From Crocinitomicaceae bacterium (GTDB lineage: Bacteria > Bacteroidota > Bacteroidia > Flavobacteriales_D > Sanyastnellaceae): a stretch of DNA of 13,031 nucleotides. The notes under the pieces are model-generated. The model was not told where the DNA came from and ran no database searches. It was given only the letters and a program-made list of their open reading frames with translations. The stretch spans positions 1 to 13,031 of the forward strand of contig JADLBA010000114.1 in the NCBI GenBank assembly GCA_020848015.1, given 5' to 3'. Positions within the stretch are counted from its first letter, which is position 1. Every line of letters starts with the position of its first letter. The position numbers were made by a program, and so were the translations under genes. Positions 1 to 8,882 of the stretch are shown here, piece by piece.

Positions 1-21
1 CAATACCGTTATAACTTTCAT
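1..21 (-). CDS. Possible 5' end of a leftward gene, N-terminus MKVITVL (WecB-like?), partial
   Basis: Reading the minus strand from position 21, ATG is followed by six sense codons (M K V I T V L) before the window ends. UDP-N-acetylglucosamine 2-epimerases of the WecB type commonly begin MK[IV][IL]TV[IVL]G.RP, so this could be the start of such a gene. The sequence AGGAG lies about 20 nt upstream of the ATG on the same strand, rather far for a ribosome binding site. The frame stays open upstream of the ATG, so the start is not proven. Seven residues cannot establish a family: both the gene and its identity are tentative. The alternative is that this is simply non-coding DNA upstream of the antiporter gene. 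Confidence 0.25.
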
Positions 22-229
22 AGAGAGAATAAATCTCAGTCTCCTAAATTTTTTCAGGCACAAATATCTAACGATGAACAGATAAGCCTTTACGGTGGAA
101 ATTACAGCGAGTGTTTCACAACAAAGAACCCGGTATTTTTTATATTCGCGAAAATGCTTTGCTGCAATTCTATGGAAATGATCGTATTTTCTGGCGTTGT
201 GCAATGAAGGAAACCGACATTTTATCGCT

Positions 230-2443
230 ATGCTCCATCTGCCCACCCTTATTACAGATCTTGCTTTAATACTTGGGGCAGCGGCGTTTGTCACCCTGCT
301 GTTTAAGAAACTTAAACAGCCGGTAGTGCTTGGCTACATTGTCGCAGGGCTTCTTGTAGGTGCGAAGTTTAAGTTCTTTCCCACCGTAATTGAATACGAT
401 AGTATCCGCACTTGGGCAGATATTGGTGTAATCTTTCTTTTATTTACTCTGGGTCTTGAGTTCAGTTTCAAAAAATTGATTAAAGTAGGCGGTGTAGCAG
501 TCATTACTGCCATTACGGGAGTAGGATTCACCATGCTCACCGGGTATGGCCTCGGCAAACTGATTGGCTGGAACTTTATGGATAGTCTTTTTCTCGGTGG
601 AACACTGGCTATTGCCTCTACTACTATCATTTTTCGCGCCTTCGAAGAACTCGGCGTGAAGAGCCAGAAATTCACCGGCATCGTCATTGGCGTTCTCGTA
701 ATCGAAGATCTTGTAGCGGTGGTACTGCTGGTTATTCTTTCTACTGTTGCTGTTAGCCGTACCTTCATTGGCGAGGAAATGATTGGCTCTGTTTTGAAGT
801 TAGTCTTTTTTCTGATCCTTTGGTTTGTATCGGGTATATTTTTTCTCCCATCCATTCTGAAGAGTCTTCGCAAATTAATCACTGAAGAAACACTGCTCGT
901 TTTGTCGCTGGCACTGTGTTTCCTGATGGTAGTTCTCGCAACTTTTGTTGGATTTTCCCCTGCGCTGGGAGCTTTTATTATGGGTTCGATACTCGCCGAG
1001 ACGACTAAGGCGGAAAAAATCGAGCACCTGATGAAGCCATTGAAAAATCTTTTCGGCGCTATCTTTTTTGTATCGGTGGGTATGTTGATTGACCCAGCCA
1101 TGCTCGTAAAACATGCGTGGCCCATCATTGCATCCACAGTAGTGTTGCTCATCGGAAAACCATTGTTTGTCACTATGGGCGCATTGCTTTCAGGCCAGCC
1201 TCTAAAAATAGCGATCAGGTCGGGAATGAGCTTGTCACAGATCGGCGAATTCTCATTCATTATTGCGGCACTCGGATTACAACTTGGAGTTACAAGCGAT
1301 TTTCTCTACCCGGTGGCAGTCGCTGTATCGGTAGTTACCACATTTACGACACCCTACATGATCCGGTTTTCGGAAGCCGCTTCGAAAAAGGTAGAATCGG
1401 CACTTCCACAGAAATGGGCCAATGCGCTGACAAAGTACAGTATTGGTGCACAGACGATTCGAGAAGACAGCGATTGGAAAAAATTGCTTCGATTTTATCT
1501 GTTAAACATCATAGTATTTTCAGTCCTGATCATTACCATTATTTTTGTGTTTACTGAATTCATTGATCCAATATTTTCAGAGCGACGGTGGCACAAGCTA
1601 ATTACTGCCAGCATTGCGCTGATAGTGTTGCTTCCGTTTCTGTGGGCTCTCGCTTTCCGGCGAACACAACGCCAGGCCTATGCTAATGTATGGGTCAATC
1701 CGCTTCAACGCGGCCCCTTGATTATACTGCTTCTTTCGCGTATCGCACTGGCAATTTTTTATATGGGCTTTTTATTCAATCAACTATTTTCCCCCGGCCA
1801 TGCACTTATTGGAGTGCTTATAACCAGTGCTGTTCTGCTGATCTTTTATCCGCGAATTAAAAAATTTTACGCAAAGATTGAAATGCGATTTTTGCGAAAC
1901 CTGCATGGAAGAGAAATACAGATCACGGATGCTCAAAGGATGCTCGCACCGTGGGATACCCACATTGCCAATTTTCAACTCAATGCACAATCTCCTTTTG
2001 TTGGAAATACACTCGATGAAACAAAAATTCGCGAAAAATTCGGAGTTAATATTGCGGTGATAGAACGGGGAAATTTTGTCATCAATGTACCCTCGCGCAA
2101 TGAGCGGTTATACCCCGGCGATATCATCTCGGTGATCGGAACAGACGAGCAACTGAACCTTTTCAGAAAATCATTAGAAACAGTAATTGAAAAAGTCATT
2201 GATTCACCCGCCACTTCCAACGTAGTACTTCAGCGCTTTGCAGTTTTACCCGGCAGTGCGTTATCTGGTATTTCCATCCGCGAATCAAAGATCAGAGAAA
2301 ATACCGGCGGATTGATTGTGGGCATCGAACGCAACAACGAGCGTTTTCTGAATCCGGAATCCAATGTATCATTCAAATCAGGGGATGTAGTATGGATCGT
2401 TGGAGAAACTGACCGTATCCGCAACTGGCTGAATAAAAAATAA
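230..2443 (+). CDS. CPA2-family (Kef-type) cation:proton antiporter with two RCK_C/TrkA_C domains
   Basis: Inner-membrane monovalent cation:proton antiporter, about 737 aa. Residues 1-385 form the Na+/H+-exchanger core: a multi-helix region with the GLEFSF segment (75-80) and the acidic pair in IEDLVAVVLL (E159-D160), which matches the ion-binding acidic position in this superfamily. A second hydrophobic block of about four helices follows (420-545). Two cytosolic regulatory domains of RCK_C/TrkA_C type come last, about 575-650 (ending in LYPGDIISVIGTDEQL) and 665-735 (FKSGDVVWIVGETDRI). No Rossmann-type RCK_N (NAD-binding GxGxxG) domain is visible, unlike classical KefB/KefC. I chose ATG 230 because the protein then begins MLHLPTLITDLALILG, typical for the family; an in-frame TTG at 197 would add 11 polar residues and looks less likely. 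The exact ion (K+ or Na+) cannot be read from the sequence. htpG follows 101 bp downstream on the same strand. Confidence 0.9.
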   Translation: MLHLPTLITDLALILGAAAFVTLLFKKLKQPVVLGYIVAGLLVGAKFKFFPTVIEYDSIRTWADIGVIFLLFTLGLEFSFKKLIKVGGVAVITAITGVGFTMLTGYGLGKLIGWNFMDSLFLGGTLAIASTTIIFRAFEELGVKSQKFTGIVIGVLVIEDLVAVVLLVILSTVAVSRTFIGEEMIGSVLKLVFFLILWFVSGIFFLPSILKSLRKLITEETLLVLSLALCFLMVVLATFVGFSPALGAFIMGSILAETTKAEKIEHLMKPLKNLFGAIFFVSVGMLIDPAMLVKHAWPIIASTVVLLIGKPLFVTMGALLSGQPLKIAIRSGMSLSQIGEFSFIIAALGLQLGVTSDFLYPVAVAVSVVTTFTTPYMIRFSEAASKKVESALPQKWANALTKYSIGAQTIREDSDWKKLLRFYLLNIIVFSVLIITIIFVFTEFIDPIFSERRWHKLITASIALIVLLPFLWALAFRRTQRQAYANVWVNPLQRGPLIILLLSRIALAIFYMGFLFNQLFSPGHALIGVLITSAVLLIFYPRIKKFYAKIEMRFLRNLHGREIQITDAQRMLAPWDTHIANFQLNAQSPFVGNTLDETKIREKFGVNIAVIERGNFVINVPSRNERLYPGDIISVIGTDEQLNLFRKSLETVIEKVIDSPATSNVVLQRFAVLPGSALSGISIRESKIRENTGGLIVGIERNNERFLNPESNVSFKSGDVVWIVGETDRIRNWLNKK

Positions 2444-2544
2444 TCAGTTGTAAGTCTGGTTCTGCCGGAAAAGTCATGTTGTCAGTCAGCAGCACTTGGC
2501 ACAGCCATTGAAAACAACGCAGGAAAATTCAGAACAATATCATT

Positions 2545-4419
2545 ATGCAACAAGGTACTATTTCGGTTCAGACCGAGAATATTTTTCCCATCATTAAAAA
2601 ATTCCTTTACAGCGACCATGAAATCTTCCTGCGTGAGCTGGTGAGCAATGCAGTAGATGCCTGCCAGAAGGTAAAAAGCCTGACCGTGTCTGGAGAGATC
2701 AACGCTGACACATCCGCTCTGCGGGTGCAGGTAATAACTGACAAAACGGCAAACACACTGACGATCCGTGACAATGGCATTGGGATGACTGCTGAAGAGG
2801 TGGACAAGTACATCAATCAGATTGCCTTCAGCGGTGCCGAAGAATTTGTCAGCAAATACAAGGATGCTCAGATTATAGGCCATTTTGGACTTGGATTTTA
2901 TTCTGCCTTTATGGTGGCGAAGAAAGTGGAGATCACCACTCTTTCACAACGAACAGGAAGTAAAGCAGTAACCTGGAGTTGCGATGGTTCTCCTAATTTT
3001 GAAATGTCTGAAACAGAAAAGCTAACCGCCGGAACGGATATCGTACTTCACCTTGCTGACGATTCACTTGAGTTCATAGAGGATTCACGCATTGAAGAAA
3101 TTCTGAATAAGTATTGCAAATTCATGCCCGTCGAAATACAATTCGGAACACGCACCGATCGCAAAGATGACCCATCGGGAGAAAAAGATGAAAATGGCTT
3201 TGCAAAGACAATTGATGTTCAGATAGACAATATCATCAACAACACTTCACCGTTATGGATGAAAAAACCGGCAGATCTGAAGGACGAAGACTATCTCAGT
3301 TTTTATCGGGAGTTGTATCCGATGACTTTCGAAGAGCCGCTTTTTCATATCCATATCAACGTTGATTTTCCCTTTCATCTCACCGGTATTCTTTATTTCC
3401 CAAAAATGAAGAATAGTTTTGAGATTCAGAAAAATAAAGTACAACTCTACAGCAATCAGGTTTTCATTACTGATGAGGTAAAAAACATACTCCCTGATTT
3501 TCTGACATTACTTCATGGTGTAGTTGACAGCCCGGATATTCCACTCAATGTGAGCCGCAGCTACCTGCAGGAAGATGCCAACGTCAAAAAAATATCTGCT
3601 CACATCACCAAAAAAGTGGCAGACAAACTGCAGAGTATGTTCAATAATGAAAGAGCTGATTTTGAAAAAAAATGGGACGACATCAATGTTTTCATTCAGT
3701 ATGGAATGTTGAGCGATGAGAAGTTCTACGAAAAAGCAAAAGATTTTTCTCTATATAAAACCACCGGTGATCAATATCTGACACTCGAAGAGACGAAAGA
3801 AAAAATACAGGATACCCAAAAGGATAAAAGCGGAAACACCATTGCGCTCTATGCGAATGATCGCCATGAGCAGCACGCCTTCATAGCTGCCGCTGAAGAG
3901 CGCGGATATATTGTATTCGAAATGAATACGCCGCTGACACCCCATTTTATTTCGCAGCTTGAGTCAAAAAACCCTTCCCTTCGCTTTAAACGGGTAGATG
4001 CTGATGTACTCGATAAGCTTATTGAGAAAGAAAATCCTCTTCCCTCTTCGCTGTCTGAAGAACAGCAAAAGACACTGAAATCTATCATTGAAGGCCTCAT
4101 AGATACAAAAATTTTCAACGTTCAATTTGAAAATATGAGTCCTACAGATGCTCCCTTCATTGTAACGCAAAATGAGTTTATGCGCCGAATGAAAGAACAG
4201 AGTGCATTCGGGGGAAATTCATTTTACGGAACGCTGCCGGAGAGCTATACGCTATCGGCCAACAGCAATCACCCGGTAATGGAAAAAATACTTGCCGGAG
4301 ATGACGAAGGAAAAGAAACGGCTAAGCAGACAATTGATCTTGCATTGCTGGCAAAGGGGCTATTAAAAGGCGAGGCGCTTACCACATTTGTGAAGCGCAG
4401 TTATACTCTGCTTGGGTAA
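2545..4419 (+). CDS. htpG: HtpG, bacterial Hsp90 chaperone
   Basis: ATP-dependent cytosolic Hsp90 chaperone of 624 aa, full length. The N-terminal GHKL ATPase domain (1-215) has the catalytic glutamate in ELVSNAVDA (E31, with N35 for Mg2+), the DNGIGM motif (D76) and the glycine-rich lid GHFGLGFYSAF (112-122). The middle domain (225-490) holds the ATP-contacting arginine in LNVSRSYLQ (R338). The C-terminal dimerisation domain (505-624) contains the conserved HPVMEKI and LLAKGLLKGEAL segments. The N-A-V-D-A form of the first motif, where E. coli has N-A-S-D-A, is usual in Bacteroidota. There is no C-terminal MEEVD, as expected for bacteria. ATG 2545 begins MQQGTISVQTEN, matching family N-termini. 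No strong Shine-Dalgarno is visible. The 101-bp spacer after the antiporter shows no clear promoter or terminator, so co-transcription is possible. The gene ends 23 bp before a strong hairpin. Confidence 0.98.
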   Translation: MQQGTISVQTENIFPIIKKFLYSDHEIFLRELVSNAVDACQKVKSLTVSGEINADTSALRVQVITDKTANTLTIRDNGIGMTAEEVDKYINQIAFSGAEEFVSKYKDAQIIGHFGLGFYSAFMVAKKVEITTLSQRTGSKAVTWSCDGSPNFEMSETEKLTAGTDIVLHLADDSLEFIEDSRIEEILNKYCKFMPVEIQFGTRTDRKDDPSGEKDENGFAKTIDVQIDNIINNTSPLWMKKPADLKDEDYLSFYRELYPMTFEEPLFHIHINVDFPFHLTGILYFPKMKNSFEIQKNKVQLYSNQVFITDEVKNILPDFLTLLHGVVDSPDIPLNVSRSYLQEDANVKKISAHITKKVADKLQSMFNNERADFEKKWDDINVFIQYGMLSDEKFYEKAKDFSLYKTTGDQYLTLEETKEKIQDTQKDKSGNTIALYANDRHEQHAFIAAAEERGYIVFEMNTPLTPHFISQLESKNPSLRFKRVDADVLDKLIEKENPLPSSLSEEQQKTLKSIIEGLIDTKIFNVQFENMSPTDAPFIVTQNEFMRRMKEQSAFGGNSFYGTLPESYTLSANSNHPVMEKILAGDDEGKETAKQTIDLALLAKGLLKGEALTTFVKRSYTLLG

Positions 4420-4442
4420 AAACCGGCGAGCGATCATTTGAT

Positions 4443-4484
4443 AAAACCATTTTCAAAACATCAAAAAATTTTGAAAATGGTTTT
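4443..4484. terminator. Bidirectional intrinsic terminator, perfect 16-bp stem
   Basis: The left arm AAAACCATTTTCAAAA (4443-4458) and right arm TTTTGAAAATGGTTTT (4469-4484) are exact reverse complements around a 10-nt loop (4459-4468). Each arm begins with an A-run and ends with a T-run as read on its own transcript, so it can stop transcription from htpG on the plus strand and from the efflux operon on the minus strand. It sits 23 bp after the htpG stop codon. Its right edge touches the last base of the stop codon of the TolC-like gene on the other strand. Confidence 0.9.
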
Positions 4485-5773
4485 TAAATTTTTCCGGCAA
4501 TCAATAGCAGTTTCACTTTGGCCAGCGAAAGATCATATTCACATTGTGCAAGTCGCGTGATCGAGTTCTGGTAGGTAACCTGTGCCTGGCTTATTCCAAG
4601 AGAAGTAGTTTGCCCCTGACGGAAACGCTCCGTAGATATTTCCAGAAATTCTCGTGCGAGCACTGCATTTTCTTCTTCCAGTATTTTGACTTCGGACAAC
4701 CGCTTATAGTTTTCCTTCGCTATTTTAAAATCTGCATTGATACGTTGCGTAATGGCGCTCAGTAACAACTGAGCGGTATGCGTCTGAATTTTTGCCGTCT
4801 GTATAGAGCGGTTGCCTGTGCCTCCATTGAACAATGGCATTGACAGTGTAAGACCTGCCGTAGGCCCATAACTTCTGTTCAACAAAGAGAACCCCGCACT
4901 GTTGTTGACATTGGTGAAATTGTATGCCCCGGTAAGCCCAATCCTTGGCATTCTCACTGACTCAGCTTCTCTGATACTTAGTTCGGCAATCTGTCTGTTT
5001 TTCTCTGCAATGAGCAGGTCGTAGTTGTTCCGGGGCAACGATCGCTCCAGTTCCTCCATATCAACAGCGAGATCATCGTCGAAATATCCCACTGAAAATT
5101 CACTTTCCTCCGGGAACACAAGCAACATTTCTAATTCCCTTCGAGCAGAAAAAATATCCGTTTGTATTTCTATTCTCTGCTGCAACTGATTGTTCAGGTC
5201 AATTTTTGCCTGGAGCCAGTCAGCCTTTCCAAAAGTTCCTGCCTTAAATCTTGCCAATGCAATTTTTTCTCTCTCTTCATTAAAAGCAATGACATCATTG
5301 ACATTTTTTCTTTGTTGTTCCGCTGTGGCCAATTTTACATAAGCACTGGTAACCGCCTCGACGGTAGAGGCCATTTGTTTTCTCAACTGTATCTGCCCTT
5401 GTTCATCAAGGCTTTTCAGTTTATCTCTAATAGAAAACATTTTAAATCCGTCGAAAATGGTCCAATCAAAGGCAATACCTGCCCCCAGATTATTGCCCAC
5501 TGCATTTTTCGAGGAAATTTCATTGCCGGTAGCAAAACGCTGATAAATATCTGAGCGGGAAAGATTATCACTCACCTGCCAATTGATCCTTGGCAACATT
5601 CCGGCATTTCCGGCAGCATTGTTCAGGTGTGCTATGTCGGTGGTGTTTTTCACCATCAGCACGTCGTAATTTTTTTCTAACGCCCGCTTTACCGCAGCTT
5701 CGAGAGTGAGCGTATCCTGCGAATGAAGCAACAAAGGAATGCCGGTGAGAAACAGCGTAAAAACTCTAAGCAT
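4484..5773 (-). CDS. TolC-family outer-membrane efflux channel (OMF of an RND pump)
   Basis: Outer-membrane channel protein of a tripartite efflux pump, about 429 aa, close to the usual 420-480 for the family. The N-terminus MLRVFTLFLTGIPLLLHSQ is a signal peptide, with likely cleavage near residue 19, and no clear lipobox. The mature protein shows the internal duplication of the OEP family: repeat 1 about residues 20-220 and repeat 2 about 245-425. Each contains a long amphipathic coiled-coil helix pair and a similar junction (GTFGKADWLQAKIDL in repeat 1, GQTTSLGISQAQVTYQ in repeat 2). The ending LLLIAGKI is typical. I chose ATG 5773 because it starts the signal peptide directly and overlaps the end of the pump gene by 8 bp; an in-frame upstream start at 5803 would add ten residues with several basic ones. 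The gene is last in the adaptor-pump-channel operon and stops exactly at the terminator hairpin. Confidence 0.93.
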   Translation of the reverse strand: MLRVFTLFLTGIPLLLHSQDTLTLEAAVKRALEKNYDVLMVKNTTDIAHLNNAAGNAGMLPRINWQVSDNLSRSDIYQRFATGNEISSKNAVGNNLGAGIAFDWTIFDGFKMFSIRDKLKSLDEQGQIQLRKQMASTVEAVTSAYVKLATAEQQRKNVNDVIAFNEEREKIALARFKAGTFGKADWLQAKIDLNNQLQQRIEIQTDIFSARRELEMLLVFPEESEFSVGYFDDDLAVDMEELERSLPRNNYDLLIAEKNRQIAELSIREAESVRMPRIGLTGAYNFTNVNNSAGFSLLNRSYGPTAGLTLSMPLFNGGTGNRSIQTAKIQTHTAQLLLSAITQRINADFKIAKENYKRLSEVKILEEENAVLAREFLEISTERFRQGQTTSLGISQAQVTYQNSITRLAQCEYDLSLAKVKLLLIAGKI

Positions 5774-8700
5774 GCTCGTGCAATTGATTCGTTTTTTCCT
5801 CAAGGAATCCGGGAGGAAGATGATTTTTTTTTCGCGCAGCGATAAAGGTGTACATCGCCGGTATCACAAAAAGTGAAAGCAGCAATGAAAACAACAATCC
5901 GCCAACGATCACAATACCGAGTGGCACCCTGCTTTGTGCGCCTGCTCCAAGTGCCAGAGCAATCGGAAGTGCTCCCAGCATGGTTGCGAGGCTCGTCATT
6001 AAAATAGGGCGGAGACGCGCAACAGACGCATTCAGCACAGCAGCCTTTTTCGCTTCTCCCCCTTCCCTCTTCTGGTTGGCAAACTCAACAATGAGAATTC
6101 CATTCTTTGTTACCAGTCCTATGAGCATGATCATTCCAATCTCCGAAAAAATATTCAGTGTCTGCCCGAAAAGCCAGAGGCTCAGCACCGCTCCCGCAAG
6201 TGCCAGAGGTACGGTAAATAAGATGATAAAGGGATCGCGGAAACTTTCAAACTGTGCTGCGAGGATCAGGTAGATCAGCACCAGCGCAAGCAAAAATGCA
6301 AATAGGATATTCGAAGCACCCTCTGAAAAGTCGCGCGATGGTCCGCTGAGATCAGTTTCGAAAGAATCATCCAATACTTTCCCTGCAATCTTCTCCATAG
6401 CATCAATACCATCTCCCAATGTTTTTCCCGGAGCGAGCGATGCAGAAACGGTTGCTGATTTGTACCGGTTATAGTGGAAGATACTCGGTGTAGAACTGGT
6501 CTCTGCCATATTTACAAGATTGTCTAATCGTATCAGTTCACCTCTGTAATTTCGCACATAAAAAGCAGAAAGGTCCACCGGTTCATCCCTGTATTCGCGT
6601 TCAACCTGACCTATCACCTGGTATTGTTTACCCGCCATCAGGAAATATCCAAAGCGACGACCGCTCAGAGCAAGTTGCAGAGTATTTGAAATATCGAGTA
6701 CAGAAACGCCGAGTTCACTCGCCCGCAGCCTGTCTATTGTAATCTGAAGTTCCGGTTTATTGAATTTGAGATTGGCATCTACATTTCCAAACGTAGGGTC
6801 TTTTCTCGCCTCTTCGAGGAAAAGAGGAAGTTGCGTTTCGAGCTTTGAGAAATTCAGATTCTGCAAAACAAATTGTACCGGCAACTGACTTCCGGCGGCC
6901 AGTGAAGTACTGATCGTCTGCTCCTGGTTAGGGAAAATTCTTGCCTCCGGCATACGGCGGAAAATACGATTCATACGATCGTAAATCTCCTGTTGCGTCG
7001 CCACGCGCTCAGAAGGTTTTTTGAGTCTGACAATCAAAAAACCACTATTACTGGCTCCTGCTCCGTTGAACGAAGGGGAAGCAATACCAAAAATCATTTT
7101 CGCTTCGGGAATGCTGTCCACCAATACTTGTGATGCATCAGAAATAAACCGGTCAGTGTAATCATAATCAGTTCCTTCTGGTAATACTACCGGTGCCCGT
7201 ATAGCACTTCTGTCTTCCAGTGGCGCGAGTTCAGACTTCAATAAAGAGAAAAAGAAAGCTCCTGCAGCAAGACAAATAAAAACTATCAATGGGGCGAGAT
7301 AGGGTCTCTTGAGAAAAGCAGTGAGCAACCGGCGATAACCGTTTTCCATTCCACGGAAGAAGGGTTCAGAGGCAACATAAAAGCGCGAAGGCTTTGCCCC
7401 CACTCTTGCCAGCTTCAGGTTCAGCACAGGTGTAAGCGTCAGCGAAACAAAAGCCGAGATGAGTACCGCACCTGCGAGCACAATTCCAAATTCGCGAAAC
7501 AACCTCCCTGTAAACCCCTCGAGAAAAATCACAGGAATAAAAACAACAGACAGTGTGACTGAAGTAGAAATGACTGCAAAGAAAATTTCCTGCATTCCAT
7601 AACGCACGGCATTCCACTTGTCCATGCCGGATTCCATCTTTTTGTAAATGTTTTCGGTAACAACAATACCATCGTCCACCACAAGTCCGGTAGCAAGAAC
7701 TATAGCGAGTAAGGTGAGAATATTGACTGAAAAACCAAAAACGTACATAATAAAAAAAGCGCCTATGAGTGACACGGGAATATCAATCAGCGGCCGTAAA
7801 GCGATACTCCAATTGCGGAAGAATGCATAAACAATCAGCACGACCAGAACCAATGCAATCAACAATGTTTCTTCCACTTCACTGATAGCAGTGCGTACAA
7901 AGTCGGCCTTGTCAATACCAATGTCTATAATCACATCCGGAGGCAATTCCTTTTGGATTGCATCAAAGCGGCGATAAAATTCTTCAGAAATTTCAATATA
8001 GTTGGAGCCGGGTTGAGGTATCAGTGCCAGCGAAACATTGAAAACATTGTTGCGCCGGGCTGAAGTTTCTTCAATTTCTGCTCCCAGCCCGGCATTTCCG
8101 ATATCGCTGAAGCGAATGATCTGATTTTCCGTCTGCCGGATAATCAGGTCATTGAAATCCTTTTCCTCCTGTAGTCTGCCGAATGTTTTTACCTGAAGTT
8201 CGGTAGCATCGCCGCGAATCTTTCCTCCGGGCAATTCAACATTTTCGCGATTAAGGGCACTCAGCACATCCTGAACGGTCAGTCCATAAGCAGCGAGTTT
8301 TGCCGGTTCAATCCACAGTCGCATTGCCGGTCGCTTCAGACCATAAATCATAACCTGACTTACTCCCGGGATAGATTGCAGCTTCTCCTGAAGAACATTT
8401 TCAGCATACTGACTCAGTTCCACAATATTTTTTCTCGAACTCTCCACCGTCATAAAAATAATCGGGTCGCCGCTGGCATCTGCTTTTGAAACGACCGGCG
8501 GAGCATCAATATCCTGTGGAAGATTGCGCTGTGCCTGTGCTACCTTATCACGTACATCATTCGCTGCCTGCTCAAGATCAGCAGAAAGTTCAAACTCTAC
8601 GGTGATAGTACTCGATCCGAGAGCAGATGAAGAAGAAATCGTTTTTACACCCTGTATCCCGTTGATTGATTTTTCCAATGGCTCTGTGATCTGCGACTCA

Positions 8701-8876
8701 ACAATGTCAGCATTAGCACCTGTATAAGACGTTCTCACGGTAATATTCGGCGGATCAATTGCAGGGTATTCCCTTATCCCAAGAAAAGAATAGCCAAGCA
8801 CTCCGAAAAAGAGAATGACGATATTCAGCACAATGGCCATTACAGGCCTCCTGATAGCAAGCTCTGAGAATTTCAT
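5766..8876 (-). CDS. AcrB/MexB-like RND multidrug efflux transporter (HAE-1 family)
   Basis: Inner-membrane proton-driven pump of the tripartite efflux system, 1036 aa, standard full length for hydrophobe/amphiphile exporters. It starts MKFSELAIRRPVMAIVLN, the usual cytosolic lead and first transmembrane helix, followed by a large periplasmic loop (about 30-335), a helix bundle (335-490), a second periplasmic loop (about 550-850) and a second bundle (855-1012). The proton relay is intact: the aspartate pair D401-D402 in GLVVDDGIVV, K924 in LVTKNGILIVEF and R956 in RLRPILMTS. This set points to an active antibiotic/amphiphile-type pump rather than a heavy-metal (HME) pump; the real substrate cannot be read from sequence. 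The start lies 6 bp after the adaptor stop codon, and the TAG stop lies inside the start of the TolC-like gene, so the three are probably co-translated. I see no frameshift or truncation. Confidence 0.97.
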   Translation of the reverse strand: MKFSELAIRRPVMAIVLNIVILFFGVLGYSFLGIREYPAIDPPNITVRTSYTGANADIVESQITEPLEKSINGIQGVKTISSSSALGSSTITVEFELSADLEQAANDVRDKVAQAQRNLPQDIDAPPVVSKADASGDPIIFMTVESSRKNIVELSQYAENVLQEKLQSIPGVSQVMIYGLKRPAMRLWIEPAKLAAYGLTVQDVLSALNRENVELPGGKIRGDATELQVKTFGRLQEEKDFNDLIIRQTENQIIRFSDIGNAGLGAEIEETSARRNNVFNVSLALIPQPGSNYIEISEEFYRRFDAIQKELPPDVIIDIGIDKADFVRTAISEVEETLLIALVLVVLIVYAFFRNWSIALRPLIDIPVSLIGAFFIMYVFGFSVNILTLLAIVLATGLVVDDGIVVTENIYKKMESGMDKWNAVRYGMQEIFFAVISTSVTLSVVFIPVIFLEGFTGRLFREFGIVLAGAVLISAFVSLTLTPVLNLKLARVGAKPSRFYVASEPFFRGMENGYRRLLTAFLKRPYLAPLIVFICLAAGAFFFSLLKSELAPLEDRSAIRAPVVLPEGTDYDYTDRFISDASQVLVDSIPEAKMIFGIASPSFNGAGASNSGFLIVRLKKPSERVATQQEIYDRMNRIFRRMPEARIFPNQEQTISTSLAAGSQLPVQFVLQNLNFSKLETQLPLFLEEARKDPTFGNVDANLKFNKPELQITIDRLRASELGVSVLDISNTLQLALSGRRFGYFLMAGKQYQVIGQVEREYRDEPVDLSAFYVRNYRGELIRLDNLVNMAETSSTPSIFHYNRYKSATVSASLAPGKTLGDGIDAMEKIAGKVLDDSFETDLSGPSRDFSEGASNILFAFLLALVLIYLILAAQFESFRDPFIILFTVPLALAGAVLSLWLFGQTLNIFSEIGMIMLIGLVTKNGILIVEFANQKREGGEAKKAAVLNASVARLRPILMTSLATMLGALPIALALGAGAQSRVPLGIVIVGGLLFSLLLSLFVIPAMYTFIAARKKNHLPPGFLEEKTNQLHEHA

Positions 8877-8882
8877 TCTTGA

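Noticed and set aside
334..1260. Minus-strand open frame of 308 codons
   Set aside because: It lies wholly antisense to the membrane core of the antiporter. Its Ser/Thr/Arg/Pro-rich translation is typical of the complement of hydrophobic coding sequence, and it has no recognisable domain.
1117..1557. Plus-strand open frame of 146 codons inside the antiporter gene
   Set aside because: It is an out-of-frame shadow of a well-supported gene, and its Cys/His/Arg-rich translation matches nothing I know.
2497..2507. Small hairpin TGGC-ACA-GCCA between the antiporter gene and htpG
   Set aside because: The stem is only 4 bp and no T-run follows, so it is not a credible terminator.
2482..2883. Minus-strand open frame across the htpG start
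   Set aside because: It overlaps the conserved ATPase domain of htpG in antisense and shows no domain of its own.
5848..6273. Plus-strand open frame of 141 codons
   Set aside because: It is antisense to the C-terminal helix bundle of the RND pump, with low-complexity composition consistent with a shadow.
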